Positions 1 through 7,800 of a DNA stretch of 64,000 nucleotides are shown piece by piece; positions within the stretch are counted from its first letter, which is position 1; each line of letters opens with the position of its first letter. Origin of the DNA: JANQMY01 sp965227095 (GTDB lineage Bacteria; Pseudomonadota; Alphaproteobacteria; JANQMY01); contig CBDDFL010000001.1 in assembly GCA_965227095.1 (NCBI GenBank), forward strand, positions 620,001-684,000. The letters are read 5' to 3'. The notes under the pieces are model-generated. The model was not told the DNA's origin, did no database searches, and saw only the letters and a list, made by a program, of their open reading frames with translations. The translations under genes and the position numbers were made by a program.

Positions 1-829
1 CCGTTGCCGACGCCGCTGCGATTTGCGTGACCGCCATGGCCATCCCGGCGGTGGTGCCGGCGGACAAGGCGGATCCGGCGTTAAAGCCGAACCACCCGAC
101 CCATAGAAGCGAGGCGCCGATAACCGTAAAGGTGAGATTGAACGGCGCCATGTTTTCCGTGCCAAAGCCATGGCGCTTGCCAAGGACAATGGCGGCCACC
201 AGACCGGCAATACCGGCATTGATGTGCACAACGGTTCCGCCTGCGAAATCAAGCACCCCTTCTTCGCCCAAGAAGCCGCCGCCCCACACCCAGTGGCAGA
301 TCGGCGCGTAAATCAGCACCATCCAGGCACTCAGAAACACCAGCATGGAGGAAAATTTCATGCGGTCGGCAAATGCGCCGGTAATCAGGGCTGGGGTGAT
401 GATGGCAAAGGTCATCTGGAAGGTCATAAAGACCGATTCCGGAATGGTGCCGGACAGCGCGTCCGCGGACAGATCGCGAAGGAACAGATTGTCCAAACCA
501 CCGGTATAGGCATTTAAACCACCGCCGTCGGAAAACGCGATGCTGTAGCCGATGATCATCCACAAAACGGACATGACAGCGGCTGCGGCAAAGCTCTGTG
601 CGGCGGTCGCCAGAATATTCTTTTGGCGCACCATGCCCCCGTAAAACATGGCAAGGCCTGGAATGGTCATGAGCAGCACCAAGGCTGTGGATGTCATCAT
701 CCAGGCCGTATCGCCCGTATCGAGCGCGTCTTGCGCCAGCGTTGGTGTTGTCAGTGCAATGGTAATCAGTGCGCTGATGCCCGTTACAGTGCCGGTCTGG
801 CGCAGCAAGGTGGTCCGATGACCCGCCAT
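1..829 (-). CDS. amt: Ammonium transporter (Amt/MEP/Rh family), C-terminus beyond the window
   Basis: Inner-membrane ammonium channel. The reverse strand reads open from the ATG at 829 to the window edge, about 276 codons, so the C-terminal third is missing. After a Sec-type leader ending near ALTTPTLAQD come successive hydrophobic helices with family signatures: MFYGGMVRQKN in the first helix, the YAPICHWVWGGGFL segment, DFAGGTVVHINAG carrying the conserved pore histidine, and LLWVGWFGFNAGSAL. It is the second Amt behind glnK and is separated from the first by a terminator, so it probably has its own promoter in 830-969. Its sequence differs enough from the 1054-2382 protein to be a paralog rather than a recent duplicate. 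I infer ammonium as substrate from the family. Confidence 0.93.
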   Translation of the reverse strand, partial: MAGHRTTLLRQTGTVTGISALITIALTTPTLAQDALDTGDTAWMMTSTALVLLMTIPGLAMFYGGMVRQKNILATAAQSFAAAAVMSVLWMIIGYSIAFSDGGGLNAYTGGLDNLFLRDLSADALSGTIPESVFMTFQMTFAIITPALITGAFADRMKFSSMLVFLSAWMVLIYAPICHWVWGGGFLGEEGVLDFAGGTVVHINAGIAGLVAAIVLGKRHGFGTENMAPFNLTFTVIGASLLWVGWFGFNAGSALSAGTTAGMAMAVTQIAAASAT

Positions 830-969
830 AATCAAAATCCTTCTTTTTTGGTCGAGACTGTCACCCGTCAAGGGATAACGAGCGATCCTCCAGCATGGGA
901 AGGTTTTAGGCGCCGATGCGCCGTTAAACAAGCAGGGAGAGTATATTTCGGGCAAGGAATCGCGCACAT

Positions 970-1001
970 AAAAAACCCGGTGGCGCTTGGGCACCACCGG
1001 G
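970..1001 (-). terminator. Rho-independent terminator after amtB
   Basis: Read on the reverse strand, a perfect 8-bp GC stem (CCCGGTGG at 976-983 with CCACCGGG at 994-1001) closes a 10-nt loop and is followed by six T residues (970-975). It lies 52 bases past the amtB stop and would end the glnK-amtB transcript before the second Amt gene. Confidence 0.85.
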
Positions 1002-1053
1002 CTTCGAAGTTGTCTCGCTGCCTAGGAACGCAAGCAGCGGGACGGTAGGGAGG

Positions 1054-2382
1054 TTACCCTCGGCCAAATTCAGGATAGGCCTCGAGACCGAGTTCGGATT
1101 GGTCAAGACCACCAAGCTCGTCTTCTTCGGATGCCCGAAGACCGACTGTCAGTTGAAGGACCAACCAGAAGACAAGGGCCGCGACCACGGTGAAGGCACC
1201 GATCGCGCCAACACCCAGAGCCTGAACCGCGAAGCTCGTGCCGTCATTGGTAATCGGTACAGCCATCGTGCCCCAGATACCTGCAACCAGGTGAACCGGG
1301 ATGGCGCCAACCACGTCATCGATCTTCAGTTTGTCAAGAACCGGGACCGACAGAACCACCAGTACACCACCGATCGCACCGATGATGGCGGCCATGCCGA
1401 AGCTCGGGGTAAGTGGTTCAGCGGTGATGGACACCAGACCCGCCAGCGCTCCGTTCAAGGCGAAGGTAAGGTCAACCTTGCCGTAGAAGACTTGGCTCAG
1501 CAGCATGGCGGCCACACAGCCAGCGGCGGCGGCGATATTCGTGTTGCCGAAGATCGTTGCCACGGCGTCGATATCGGCAGCGGTGCCAGCAGCAAGCTGC
1601 GACCCACCGTTAAAGCCGAACCAGCCGAGCCACAGGATGAAGGTACCCAGTGTGGCCAAAGGCAGCGAAGAACCAGGCATCGGATTAACAGCGCCGTCGG
1701 GACCGTATTTGCCTGCGCGGGCACCGATCAGGATCGCCCCCACAAGAGCGGCCCAGCCGCCAACCGAGTGCACAAGGGTTGAGCCGGCGAAGTCAGAGAA
1801 GCCAGCTTCGGAAAGCCAACCGCCGCCCCACTGCCAAGAACCCGTGATCGGGTACATGACACCGGTCAGGATCGCCACGAAAATGAAGAACGGCCAAAGC
1901 TTCACGCGCTCCGCAACCGTACCGGAAACGATAGAGGCTGCCGTTGCGCAGAACACCATTTGGAAGAACCAGTCGGAAGCCGGAGCGTAGCTGGCATTGT
2001 CACCAACATAGGCACCATCTTCGATCAGACCAGAAAGGTCAGCGGCCCAAGGACTCGGAATACCGAAATAGCCACCGGTATCGCCCACACCATTGTACAT
2101 GAGGTTGTAGCCGATCAGGTAGTACATCAGGCCGGCGATGGAATAGAGGCCAATGTTCTTTACGCAGATTGTGGCGGCGTTTTTCGCCCGCACCATGCCC
2201 ACTTCCAACATGCAGAAGCCGGCGGCCATGAACATGACCAGGAAGCCCCCGATCAAGAACAAGAATGAGTTAAGAATAAAAGCTGTTTCGTCAGGAGTTG
2301 CGGCAAACGCTGTATCCGCCATCCCCACCGAGAGCAGCCCGGTTGCACCCGCAACCCCGAGCAATTGTTTACTGATTTTCAT
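1054..2382 (-). CDS. amtB: Ammonium transporter AmtB
   Basis: 442-residue ammonium channel of the inner membrane, full length for the family. It has a cleavable leader (cleavage probably after MADTAFA), a first helix running into GFCMLEVGMVRAKN, the FSDFAGSTLVHSVGGWAALVGA segment with the pore histidine, and LGWFGFNGGSQLA, followed by the later Amt helices and a short acidic cytoplasmic tail. The start has a strong ribosome site (AGGAGAGG, about 6 bases upstream) and lies 10 bases after the glnK stop, so the two are translated from one transcript. In this family the PII protein GlnK plugs the channel when nitrogen is plentiful, which fits the gene order. Confidence 0.97.
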   Translation of the reverse strand: MKISKQLLGVAGATGLLSVGMADTAFAATPDETAFILNSFLFLIGGFLVMFMAAGFCMLEVGMVRAKNAATICVKNIGLYSIAGLMYYLIGYNLMYNGVGDTGGYFGIPSPWAADLSGLIEDGAYVGDNASYAPASDWFFQMVFCATAASIVSGTVAERVKLWPFFIFVAILTGVMYPITGSWQWGGGWLSEAGFSDFAGSTLVHSVGGWAALVGAILIGARAGKYGPDGAVNPMPGSSLPLATLGTFILWLGWFGFNGGSQLAAGTAADIDAVATIFGNTNIAAAAGCVAAMLLSQVFYGKVDLTFALNGALAGLVSITAEPLTPSFGMAAIIGAIGGVLVVLSVPVLDKLKIDDVVGAIPVHLVAGIWGTMAVPITNDGTSFAVQALGVGAIGAFTVVAALVFWLVLQLTVGLRASEEDELGGLDQSELGLEAYPEFGRG

Positions 2383-2392
2383 CTAGCCTCTC

Positions 2393-2731
2393 CTAAAGAG
2401 CATCCGCATCGGTTTCGCCGGTACGGATTCGCATGACTTGGTCGATTGAGTAGACGAAGATCTTCCCATCACCGATCTGACCGGTCTTGGCCGCATTGCC
2501 GATGGCATCCACCACCCGCTCTACGTTGTCCGACGTCACAGCAATTTCGATCTTCAATTTTGGGAGAAAACTCACCGCGTATTCTGCGCCGCGATAAATT
2601 TCGGTATGGCCCTTCTGGCGCCCGTACCCTTTGACTTCCGTTACCGTCAGCCCCTGGATACCGAGTGCCGTCAGTGCCTCCCGCACTTCGTCCAACTTAA
2701 ACGGCTTAATAATCGCCATAATTAATTTCAT
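2393..2731 (-). CDS. glnK: Nitrogen regulatory protein PII (GlnK/GlnB)
   Basis: 112-residue PII signal protein, the normal length. It starts MKLIMAIIKPFKLDEVREAL, has the T-loop GRQKGHTEIYRGAEY with the uridylylation tyrosine at residue 51, and the C-terminal TGQIGDGKIFVYSIDQVMRIRTGE motif that helps bind ATP and 2-oxoglutarate. PII trimers sense energy and carbon/nitrogen state; the copy linked to amtB normally controls the transporter and nitrogen regulators. It is the first gene of the glnK-amtB unit. A sigma-54/NtrC promoter would be expected upstream, but I could not find a convincing GG-N10-GC pair in 2732-2860. Confidence 0.97.
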   Translation of the reverse strand: MKLIMAIIKPFKLDEVREALTALGIQGLTVTEVKGYGRQKGHTEIYRGAEYAVSFLPKLKIEIAVTSDNVERVVDAIGNAAKTGQIGDGKIFVYSIDQVMRIRTGETDADAL

Positions 2732-3058
2732 CGGACTTCCCCGGTTAATGTTGCCCTTGCCCCTTACGCAGCCTGGCCAACTGAATTCTGGGTCCGAAAC
2801 ACGACGGACGCCTCAAGAGAAGCGATCGCCCCACCCAGCCCCTCTTCCCTTCCAAAAACTGTGCCGGAATGGAACGAATCCCGGAATCCTGGGACTCTTG
2901 ATCGAATCTGGGCCGAAAAAGCGCCACTGATGCCTAAAAATGTGTGCCTATATTTTGATCAAAGGAGGGGTTTTGGACAAAAATTGAGCAGCGAGTCTGT
3001 TCGGCCGCGTGGCATTTGGTCCTTTGACTTGAGAGGCCTCAGAACAGACATTTCGGTC
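2732..3058. promoter_or_regulatory. Divergent intergenic region, glnK / ubiH-like
   Basis: 327 bases between divergent start codons, so promoters for both genes should lie here. No clear sigma-54 element is visible. A very strong Shine-Dalgarno-like run (AAAGGAGGGG, 2961-2970) lies 89 bases before the annotated ubiH-like ATG. The nearest in-frame start to it is a TTG at 2984, 13 bases further on. The TTG at 2973 opens only a four-codon leader frame. The hydroxylase may therefore begin upstream of 3059, or the site may serve a leader peptide. Confidence 0.4.
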
Positions 3059-4318
3059 ATGACCAGAGACGGTGACAAAGGGCCTGTGGCGGCAACGCTG
3101 ACGAGTGACGTGGTGATCGTTGGCGGCGGTCTCGTGGGCGCCAGTTTGGGCCTTGCGCTCAGCTCTGGGGGCCTGGATGTGGTGGTCATCGATGCCAATG
3201 AACCCGCAGAAGCGGTGGTTCCGGCGTTTGACGGGCGGGCGTCCGCGGTGGCCTTTGCCTCGTGCCGCATGCTTCAGCAATTGGGCCTCTGGGATGGCCT
3301 GGCCCCCGAAGCGCAGCCGATCAACGACATTGTGGTGTCCGACGGCCAAGTGCGAAACGGGGCGGCGCCGTTGTTTCTGCATTTCGATCACCAGGAAATC
3401 GGCACGGAGCCCTTGGGGCACATGATCGAAAACCGCCACCTTCGGGTGGCGCTCCAGAATGGCATTGCGGCGGCGGACACGTTGACCCTGCTGGCACCAT
3501 GTTTTGTGGAGACGGTCGACTATCACCGTGACGGCGTTGAGGTTCGCTTGGCGGACGGATCGGTCGTACAAGCCAAGCTGTGCATCGCGGCTGACGGCCG
3601 CAATTCCCGCACGCGCGACGCGGTGGGCCTTAAAACCATCTCCTGGTCCTATGATCAATGCGGGATCGTCGCCACCGTTCAGCACGCCCAGCCGCATCAG
3701 GGTGTGGCCCATGAATATTTCCTGCCGTCGGGCCCATTCGCCATTTTACCGCTGACCGAAAACCGGTCTTCTTTGGTTTGGACCGAAGCTGCGGATTTAA
3801 CGCCGGCTTTCTTGGAAATGCCGGACGCGGATTTCAATCAAGCGATGCAGGATCGTTTTGGATCCTTCTTGGGGGATGCCAATGTGATCGGCAAGCGCTG
3901 GTCCTATCCTTTGGGCTTACAATTGTCTCATGATTATGTGGCGCCGCGCTTGGTGCTGGTGGGCGATGCCGCCCACGCCATACATCCCATAGCGGGCCAA
4001 GGCTTTAACATGGGCCTGCGCGATGTGGCCGCCCTGTCGGAAGTGTTGATCGATGCGGCGCGCCTTGGCCTTGATATTGGCGCGCCCGATGTCTTGCAGC
4101 GCTATCAGACTTGGCGGCGCTTCGACAATGTGCTGCTGGCGGGGATCACCGATGTGTTGAACCGGCTGTTTTCCAACGATTTTGCCCCCCTGCGGTTGGC
4201 GCGGGGCTTGGGTCTTGCCGCCGTTGGTCAAATCGGCCCCTTGCGGCGGTTCTTTATGTCTCACGCGGGCGGCGCCGTGGGCGACCTGCCGAGGCTCTTA
4301 AGGGGCGAACCGCTTTGA
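3059..4318 (+). CDS. FAD-dependent hydroxylase, UbiH/UbiF/COQ6 family
   Basis: Flavin monooxygenase of the ubiquinone-ring hydroxylase family, 419 residues from this ATG. It shows the N-terminal FAD dinucleotide motif VVIVGGGLVGASLGLAL (about residues 19-35), the central ADGRNSRTRDAVG motif, and the second FAD motif LVLVGDAAHAIHPIAGQGFNMGL (about residues 299-321). In alphaproteobacteria such enzymes hydroxylate one or more positions of the ubiquinone precursor ring at the inner membrane; which position cannot be read from sequence. The start has no good ribosome site and the frame stays open upstream to about 2861, so an earlier TTG start at 2984 is possible. It converges with the DUF971 gene. 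Confidence 0.88.
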   Translation: MTRDGDKGPVAATLTSDVVIVGGGLVGASLGLALSSGGLDVVVIDANEPAEAVVPAFDGRASAVAFASCRMLQQLGLWDGLAPEAQPINDIVVSDGQVRNGAAPLFLHFDHQEIGTEPLGHMIENRHLRVALQNGIAAADTLTLLAPCFVETVDYHRDGVEVRLADGSVVQAKLCIAADGRNSRTRDAVGLKTISWSYDQCGIVATVQHAQPHQGVAHEYFLPSGPFAILPLTENRSSLVWTEAADLTPAFLEMPDADFNQAMQDRFGSFLGDANVIGKRWSYPLGLQLSHDYVAPRLVLVGDAAHAIHPIAGQGFNMGLRDVAALSEVLIDAARLGLDIGAPDVLQRYQTWRRFDNVLLAGITDVLNRLFSNDFAPLRLARGLGLAAVGQIGPLRRFFMSHAGGAVGDLPRLLRGEPL

Positions 4319-4361
4319 TGATGGGCATCTCCAGCCCATTCCCCCGGCACACTGACAAAGG

Positions 4362-4733
4362 TCAATCCCGACTTTTGCCCTCAGCCGCCAGCTTGTCCAG
4401 ATAAGCCTGCCAGATCTCATCGTGGTCCCGGCCCAGGCGGTGCAGCAATGTCCAGGAATAAAGGCCGGTGTCGTGGCCATCATCAAAGATCAGGCGGACG
4501 GCGTAATTTCCCACGGGCTCCGCGTCGGCGATTTTGACGTTCCGCTTGCCGGGGACCGTCACGGCGGTGTTGACGCCATGGCCCTTCACTTCGGCGCTGG
4601 GGCTTTCCACCCGTAAATATTCAGCAGGCAGAGTGTATTGGCTTCCGTCATCGAAGGCGATGGTAAGGCCCGCCCGGTCTTTCTGTATGCGGATTTCCGT
4701 CGGCGCCGGTCCGCCAGACGCGGAAGTCGTCAT
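4362..4733 (-). CDS. DUF971 family protein
   Basis: 123-residue protein matching the DUF971 / gamma-butyrobetaine-hydroxylase N-terminal-like domain. Recognisable parts are the hydrophobic start of the fold (TEIRIQKDRAGLTIAFDDGS), the LPAEYLRVESPSAEVKGHG segment and the hallmark IFDDGHDTGLYSWTLLHRL. Members are small and of unproven function, and some are thought to help with metal or Fe-S handling. The ATG overlaps the stop of the Trm112 gene by 4 bases (ATGA), so translation is probably coupled. It is the last gene of a four-gene reverse-strand block that starts at the YbbN-like gene. Confidence 0.88.
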   Translation of the reverse strand: MTTSASGGPAPTEIRIQKDRAGLTIAFDDGSQYTLPAEYLRVESPSAEVKGHGVNTAVTVPGKRNVKIADAEPVGNYAVRLIFDDGHDTGLYSWTLLHRLGRDHDEIWQAYLDKLAAEGKSRD

Positions 4734-4936
4734 GAGCCGCTTTTTTCGGCGTCCGACAGTTCGCGCGCCTCTTCCGGCAGCATGATCGGAATGCCGTCCC
4801 GGATCGGGTAGGCCAGGCCAGACTGCTTGCAGACCAATTCCTGGGCCCCCTTATCATAGTGCAAGGGCGCTTTCGTCAGCGGACAGACTAAAATTTCCAG
4901 CAGTTTAGGGTCCACTTCCAAGCCGATATCAGACAT
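4730..4936 (-). CDS. Trm112 family protein (YcaR-like)
   Basis: 68-residue Trm112/YcaR-type protein. The signature VDPKLLEILVCPLTKAPLHY followed by QELVCKQSGLAYPIRDGIPIML is typical. Bacterial members often keep only part of the zinc ribbon; here two cysteines (in LVCPL and LVCKQ) remain. Trm112 proteins act as small partners or activators of methyltransferases in eukaryotes and archaea, and the bacterial role is not settled. The gene lies 19 bases after the LON-domain gene and overlaps the start of the DUF971 gene, so all are probably co-transcribed. Confidence 0.92.
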   Translation of the reverse strand: MSDIGLEVDPKLLEILVCPLTKAPLHYDKGAQELVCKQSGLAYPIRDGIPIMLPEEARELSDAEKSGS

Positions 4937-4955
4937 AGGGGCCTCTTTTGTTACG

Positions 4956-5639
4956 TCAGTTTAGCGAGCTGCCCGCGCCGCCGGGGGCGTCTACGCTGGC
5001 CATTTCGATCAGCGCGATCAGGGTTGCGGCGCGTTCCTCCACGCTGCCCGCTTCCAGCAGCGCTTGCTTTTCGGATGGGTCGAACGGGCAAATCATGCAC
5101 AGCGAATTCACCAAGGTTTCGCCGGGCGCGTTTTCAATCGACTCCCAGTCGGCGTTCAAGCTTTGCGCCTGAAGATAGACCCGCAAGGCATTCAGCAAAT
5201 GCTCCCGGTCAAGACGCGCCTCATCGGTCATCGGGGTCAGGTCCGCCTCAAAGGGGGAAAAATTGACCTCCGCCTGGCGATAGGGCTGGTCGTTGATCAC
5301 TTCCTGGTCGATGTGAAAACGGCACACCCCGGTCAGGCTGATGAGATAGCGCCCATCTTCCGTCTCACTGAAGGAAGTGATGCGTCCCGCGCATCCCGTG
5401 GCATAAACGGGGGGAATGTCGTCATCTTCCGCCCCCGTTTCGGGCTGCACCATGCCGATCATGCGCGATGTGGCCAAGGCATTGTCAATCATCGCAAGAT
5501 AGCGCGGTTCGAAAATATTCAGCGGCAACGACCCGCGCGGCAACAGCAAAGCCCCCGACAGGGGGAAGATGGACACCACATCCGGCAAATCCGTCACATG
5601 GTGGTAATGCGTTGGCCCGGCGCCAGCCCGTTGGGTCAT
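4956..5639 (-). CDS. LON peptidase substrate-binding domain protein
   Basis: 227-residue stand-alone LON N-terminal domain protein; there is no AAA+ or protease domain. The diagnostic stretch is FPLSGALLLPRGSLPLNIFE followed by PRYLAMIDNAL (residues about 25-55), with GCAGRITSFSETEDGRYLISLTG further on. Such proteins are common in alphaproteobacteria beside a YbbN-like thioredoxin, as here, where it starts 15 bases after that gene's stop. A substrate- or client-binding role in protein quality control is suggested by the domain and by the chaperone-like neighbour, but is not proven. Confidence 0.92.
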   Translation of the reverse strand: MTQRAGAGPTHYHHVTDLPDVVSIFPLSGALLLPRGSLPLNIFEPRYLAMIDNALATSRMIGMVQPETGAEDDDIPPVYATGCAGRITSFSETEDGRYLISLTGVCRFHIDQEVINDQPYRQAEVNFSPFEADLTPMTDEARLDREHLLNALRVYLQAQSLNADWESIENAPGETLVNSLCMICPFDPSEKQALLEAGSVEERAATLIALIEMASVDAPGGAGSSLN

Positions 5640-5654
5640 GTGGGTGCCTTTTTC

Positions 5655-6572
5655 CTAAGAGAACAGAATGGACGACAATTGCCGGCGGCCGCTGAGCGTC
5701 ACGTCGTCGGTGGGGCCGAATGCCTCAAACAAAGTGAGCAATTGCTTGCGCGCCGCCTCTTCGTTCCAATTGCGATCCATACGGACGATTGTCAGCAACT
5801 CTGTCACCGCGCCCTCCCGGTCGCCGGCCGCGTTTAGGGCCATGGCAAGCTCATAGCGCGCCTCGTGGTCTTTCGGGTTGGCTGCAATCTTTTGGCGCAA
5901 GGGTTCCGTATCGCCGGCGGAACTGGCTTGCTCCCCCAATGTCAGCGCAGCTTGGGCGCTTTGAATGGCGGGGTCATTTTGCGCTTCCGGGGGCACCAGG
6001 GCGAGGGTTTGTTCCGCCCGCTCCAGATCGCCGGATTTGATGTAGCATTTTGCAAGCCCCGCAATGGCCGCCGCATTGCCTGCATCTTCCTGCAGCACGG
6101 CGGCATAGGCTTGGGCCGCTTGTGAGATGTCCCCGGCCTCGAACAATTGTCCCGCCTGTTCCAGGATCTGGTCGATGGGCGACGGGCCCAAATCCCCCGT
6201 CAGCCGCTCCACGAAGGTGCGGACCTGGCTTTCCGGCAGGGCGCCCATAAAGCCGTCCACCGGCTGGCCGTTTTTAAAGGCAAACACCGCGGGGATGGAT
6301 TGAATGCGCAGCTGCTGGGCGATTTGCTGGTTGTCATCGATGTTGATTTTGACCAGGCGCACGGCCCCGCGGGCCGCTTTCACCACTTTTTCCAGCACCG
6401 GGGTCAACTGCTTGCAGGGGCCGCACCACGGCGCCCAAAAATCCACAATCACCGGCGTCTGGGTGGACGCCTCCAGCACGTCCGTTGCGAACGTCTCGGT
6501 GTTGGTGTCCTTAATCAGGTCGTCCGGCACGCCGCCAGCATCGCCACCAGGCTGTCCAATAATGGTTTCCAT
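5655..6572 (-). CDS. Thioredoxin-domain co-chaperone, YbbN/CnoX-like
   Basis: 305-residue cytoplasmic protein. An N-terminal thioredoxin fold has an intact redox motif WCGPC (Cys50 and Cys53 from this start) and the cis-proline region IQSIPAVFAFKNGQPVDGF. A C-terminal half of TPR-like helices follows (QLFEAGDISQAAQAYAAVLQ, YELAMALNAAGDREGAV). E. coli YbbN/CnoX has this layout and hands clients to chaperones; the E. coli protein lacks the full CxxC, whereas this one keeps it, so disulfide activity is likely. I place the start at the ATG at 6572 because AGGGA lies 9 bases upstream. The open frame runs 24 codons further without a better start. It heads the LON/Trm112/DUF971 block. Confidence 0.92.
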   Translation of the reverse strand: METIIGQPGGDAGGVPDDLIKDTNTETFATDVLEASTQTPVIVDFWAPWCGPCKQLTPVLEKVVKAARGAVRLVKINIDDNQQIAQQLRIQSIPAVFAFKNGQPVDGFMGALPESQVRTFVERLTGDLGPSPIDQILEQAGQLFEAGDISQAAQAYAAVLQEDAGNAAAIAGLAKCYIKSGDLERAEQTLALVPPEAQNDPAIQSAQAALTLGEQASSAGDTEPLRQKIAANPKDHEARYELAMALNAAGDREGAVTELLTIVRMDRNWNEEAARKQLLTLFEAFGPTDDVTLSGRRQLSSILFS

Positions 6573-6699
6573 GTCCGTCCCTTGATCATCATGTGCGTTT
6601 GCGTCTTGGCCTGTGGACATACGTGTTGCGCGGTCCCGACGCAAGGCTGTGGGGCCTCTTGTGGTTACAAGATAAGCCCTTTTTCGGCGGAAAGAAGGG

Positions 6700-7230
6700 C
6701 TAATCCACCACCGTTAGCGTGTCGAAGTCCACAAACAGGGGGCGCACCTGGCAATGGGTGAGAAAGCGGGAAAACCCATCGAAGCTGAGCCCCGTGGTTT
6801 TGTCGTTTTTAAGCGGGTGAAAGTACAGGGTTTGTGGCCCCCTGAATGCGGCGTCCAGCACCAAGGTCACCTTGTGGCCGTGATCGTTGATCACCGAAAA
6901 GGGCGTCACCGACCCCGGCACGACGCCCAAAGCGTCCAGTAACAGTTCCTCGCTGCCGAAGGAAAAGCGCCCCTTGGCCCCCAGCAATTTGGACAGTTTC
7001 AAAAGGTCCACGCGCACGCTTTCGCGCAAGGTAACCAGAAACATGTTCCGCTTTTTGTCGCGCACAAACAGGTTTTTGGTGTGGATACCATTCAGCGGCC
7101 CGCGCACCCGTTTGGCGTCTTCCACCGTGTGGGCCGGTTCATGGTTCAGCGTGTGATGATCGATGCCCAAATGGTCCAGCACGGACAGCAGGTCTTCAGG
7201 CGAGGCGGGATCGGGCGGTTTGGACGGCAT
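6700..7230 (-). CDS. Prolyl-tRNA deacylase (ProX/YbaK-like editing domain)
   Basis: 176-residue stand-alone aminoacyl-tRNA editing protein of the YbaK/ProXp class. Family marks include YxxxxHEPAHTVEDAKRVRG near the N-terminus, the GIHTKNLFVRDKKRNMFLV strand with the conserved lysine, LSKLLGAKGRFSFGSEELLLDALGVVPGSVTPF and the closing LYFHPLKNDKTTGLSFDGF. ProXp-ala type enzymes hydrolyse mischarged alanyl-tRNA(Pro). The open frame extends three codons upstream to a TTG; the ATG at 7230 is preferred. It is transcribed in the same direction as the YbbN-like gene but 127 bases away, so linkage is uncertain. Confidence 0.92.
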   Translation of the reverse strand: MPSKPPDPASPEDLLSVLDHLGIDHHTLNHEPAHTVEDAKRVRGPLNGIHTKNLFVRDKKRNMFLVTLRESVRVDLLKLSKLLGAKGRFSFGSEELLLDALGVVPGSVTPFSVINDHGHKVTLVLDAAFRGPQTLYFHPLKNDKTTGLSFDGFSRFLTHCQVRPLFVDFDTLTVVD

Positions 7231-7297
7231 GGTCAGCAACGCGGCTCAGATAAACGAAATCTTCGGGGGTATACCGCATGATATGTCCACCAGGCCA

Positions 7298-7363
7298 GCC
7301 CACTCCCCCGTCCCAACCACCCGATGAGGATACCCTTGGGGTGGTTGGGACGGGGGAGTGGGC
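7298..7363. repeat. Long perfect hairpin repeat, copy 1
   Basis: Two perfectly complementary 25-base arms (7298-7322 and 7339-7363) separated by a 16-base loop. The arms carry a C-rich tract with TCCCAACCACCC at the inner end. A close relative lies at 7845-7906 on the other side of the tRNA. No T-run follows on either strand, so it is not a simple terminator. Confidence 0.85.
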
Positions 7364-7471
7364 CAGGCACGGCCATCGAACATTGCGCTTGCATTAAGCA
7401 TATGTTTGCGCAATAACGGCGGCCTTTCCACAAGCACTTCTGGTCCAGAAGTGCTTACGGTAAGTTAAGTA

Positions 7472-7528
7472 CGCGTTTCCGGACAGTGAACCGCCAAAGT
7501 CAGATTTTGGCACTTCACCTGGAAACGC
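7472..7528. repeat. Nested inverted repeat, family GCGTTTCC...GGAAACGC, copy 1
   Basis: An outer arm GCGTTTCC (from 7473-7480) pairs with GGAAACGC (7521-7528). Inside it GTGAA pairs with TTCAC and GCCAAA with TTTGGC, giving a nearly complete nested palindrome. Similar elements occur at 12771-12815 and 41840-41895. Confidence 0.6.
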
Positions 7529-7573
7529 TTTAAGATCTTTAGCTTTAATAGTTAACGGATCGCACATCGGAGC

Positions 7574-7648
7574 GCGGGCGTAGCTCAGGGGTAGAGCACA
7601 ACCTTGCCAAGGTTGGGGTCGTGAGTTCGAATCTCATCGCCCGCTCCA
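7574..7648 (+). tRNA. tRNA-Gly (anticodon GCC)
   Basis: A complete cloverleaf can be drawn: acceptor stem GCGGGCG / CGCCCGC (7574-7580 with 7638-7644), D-arm TAGCTCAGGGGTAGAGCA, anticodon stem CAACC/GGTTG around loop TTGCCAA with GCC at 7606-7608, T-arm with GTTCGAATC, discriminator T at 7645 and an encoded CCA at 7646-7648. It decodes GGC/GGT glycine codons. It lies alone between two related hairpin repeats. Confidence 0.97.
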
Positions 7649-7674
7649 ATTTCTCTCAGGAAAAGAAAAACATT

Positions 7675-7780
7675 CGTCATTGCGAGGAGCGCAACACGCG
7701 ACGACGCAATCCAGGAGCAGTTTATTCCGTGCGGGGTCACCCTGGATCGCCGCGCCGGCTGACGCCGGCTCGCGATGACG
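7675..7780. repeat. TCATTGCGAGGAGCG-type dispersed palindromic repeat
   Basis: A 106-base imperfect palindrome beginning CGTCATTGCGAGGAGCG and ending GGCTCGCGATGACG, with central CGCAATCCAGG and CCTGGATCGC. This word pattern is widespread between genes in Rickettsiales, Rhodospirillales and other proteobacteria, and I recognise it as that class of dispersed repeat. Confidence 0.75.
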
Positions 7781-7800
7781 GTAAGGAAAAGGCCACACGA

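Larger units (their letters stand above)
7231..7573. other. Gene-free interval with two palindromic repeats upstream of tRNA-Gly
   Basis: About 340 bases with no supported gene. They hold the long perfect hairpin at 7298-7363, the nested inverted repeat at 7472-7528 (both listed separately), and an AT-richer stretch (about 7525-7570) just ahead of the tRNA that is the likely tRNA promoter. Confidence 0.6.
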
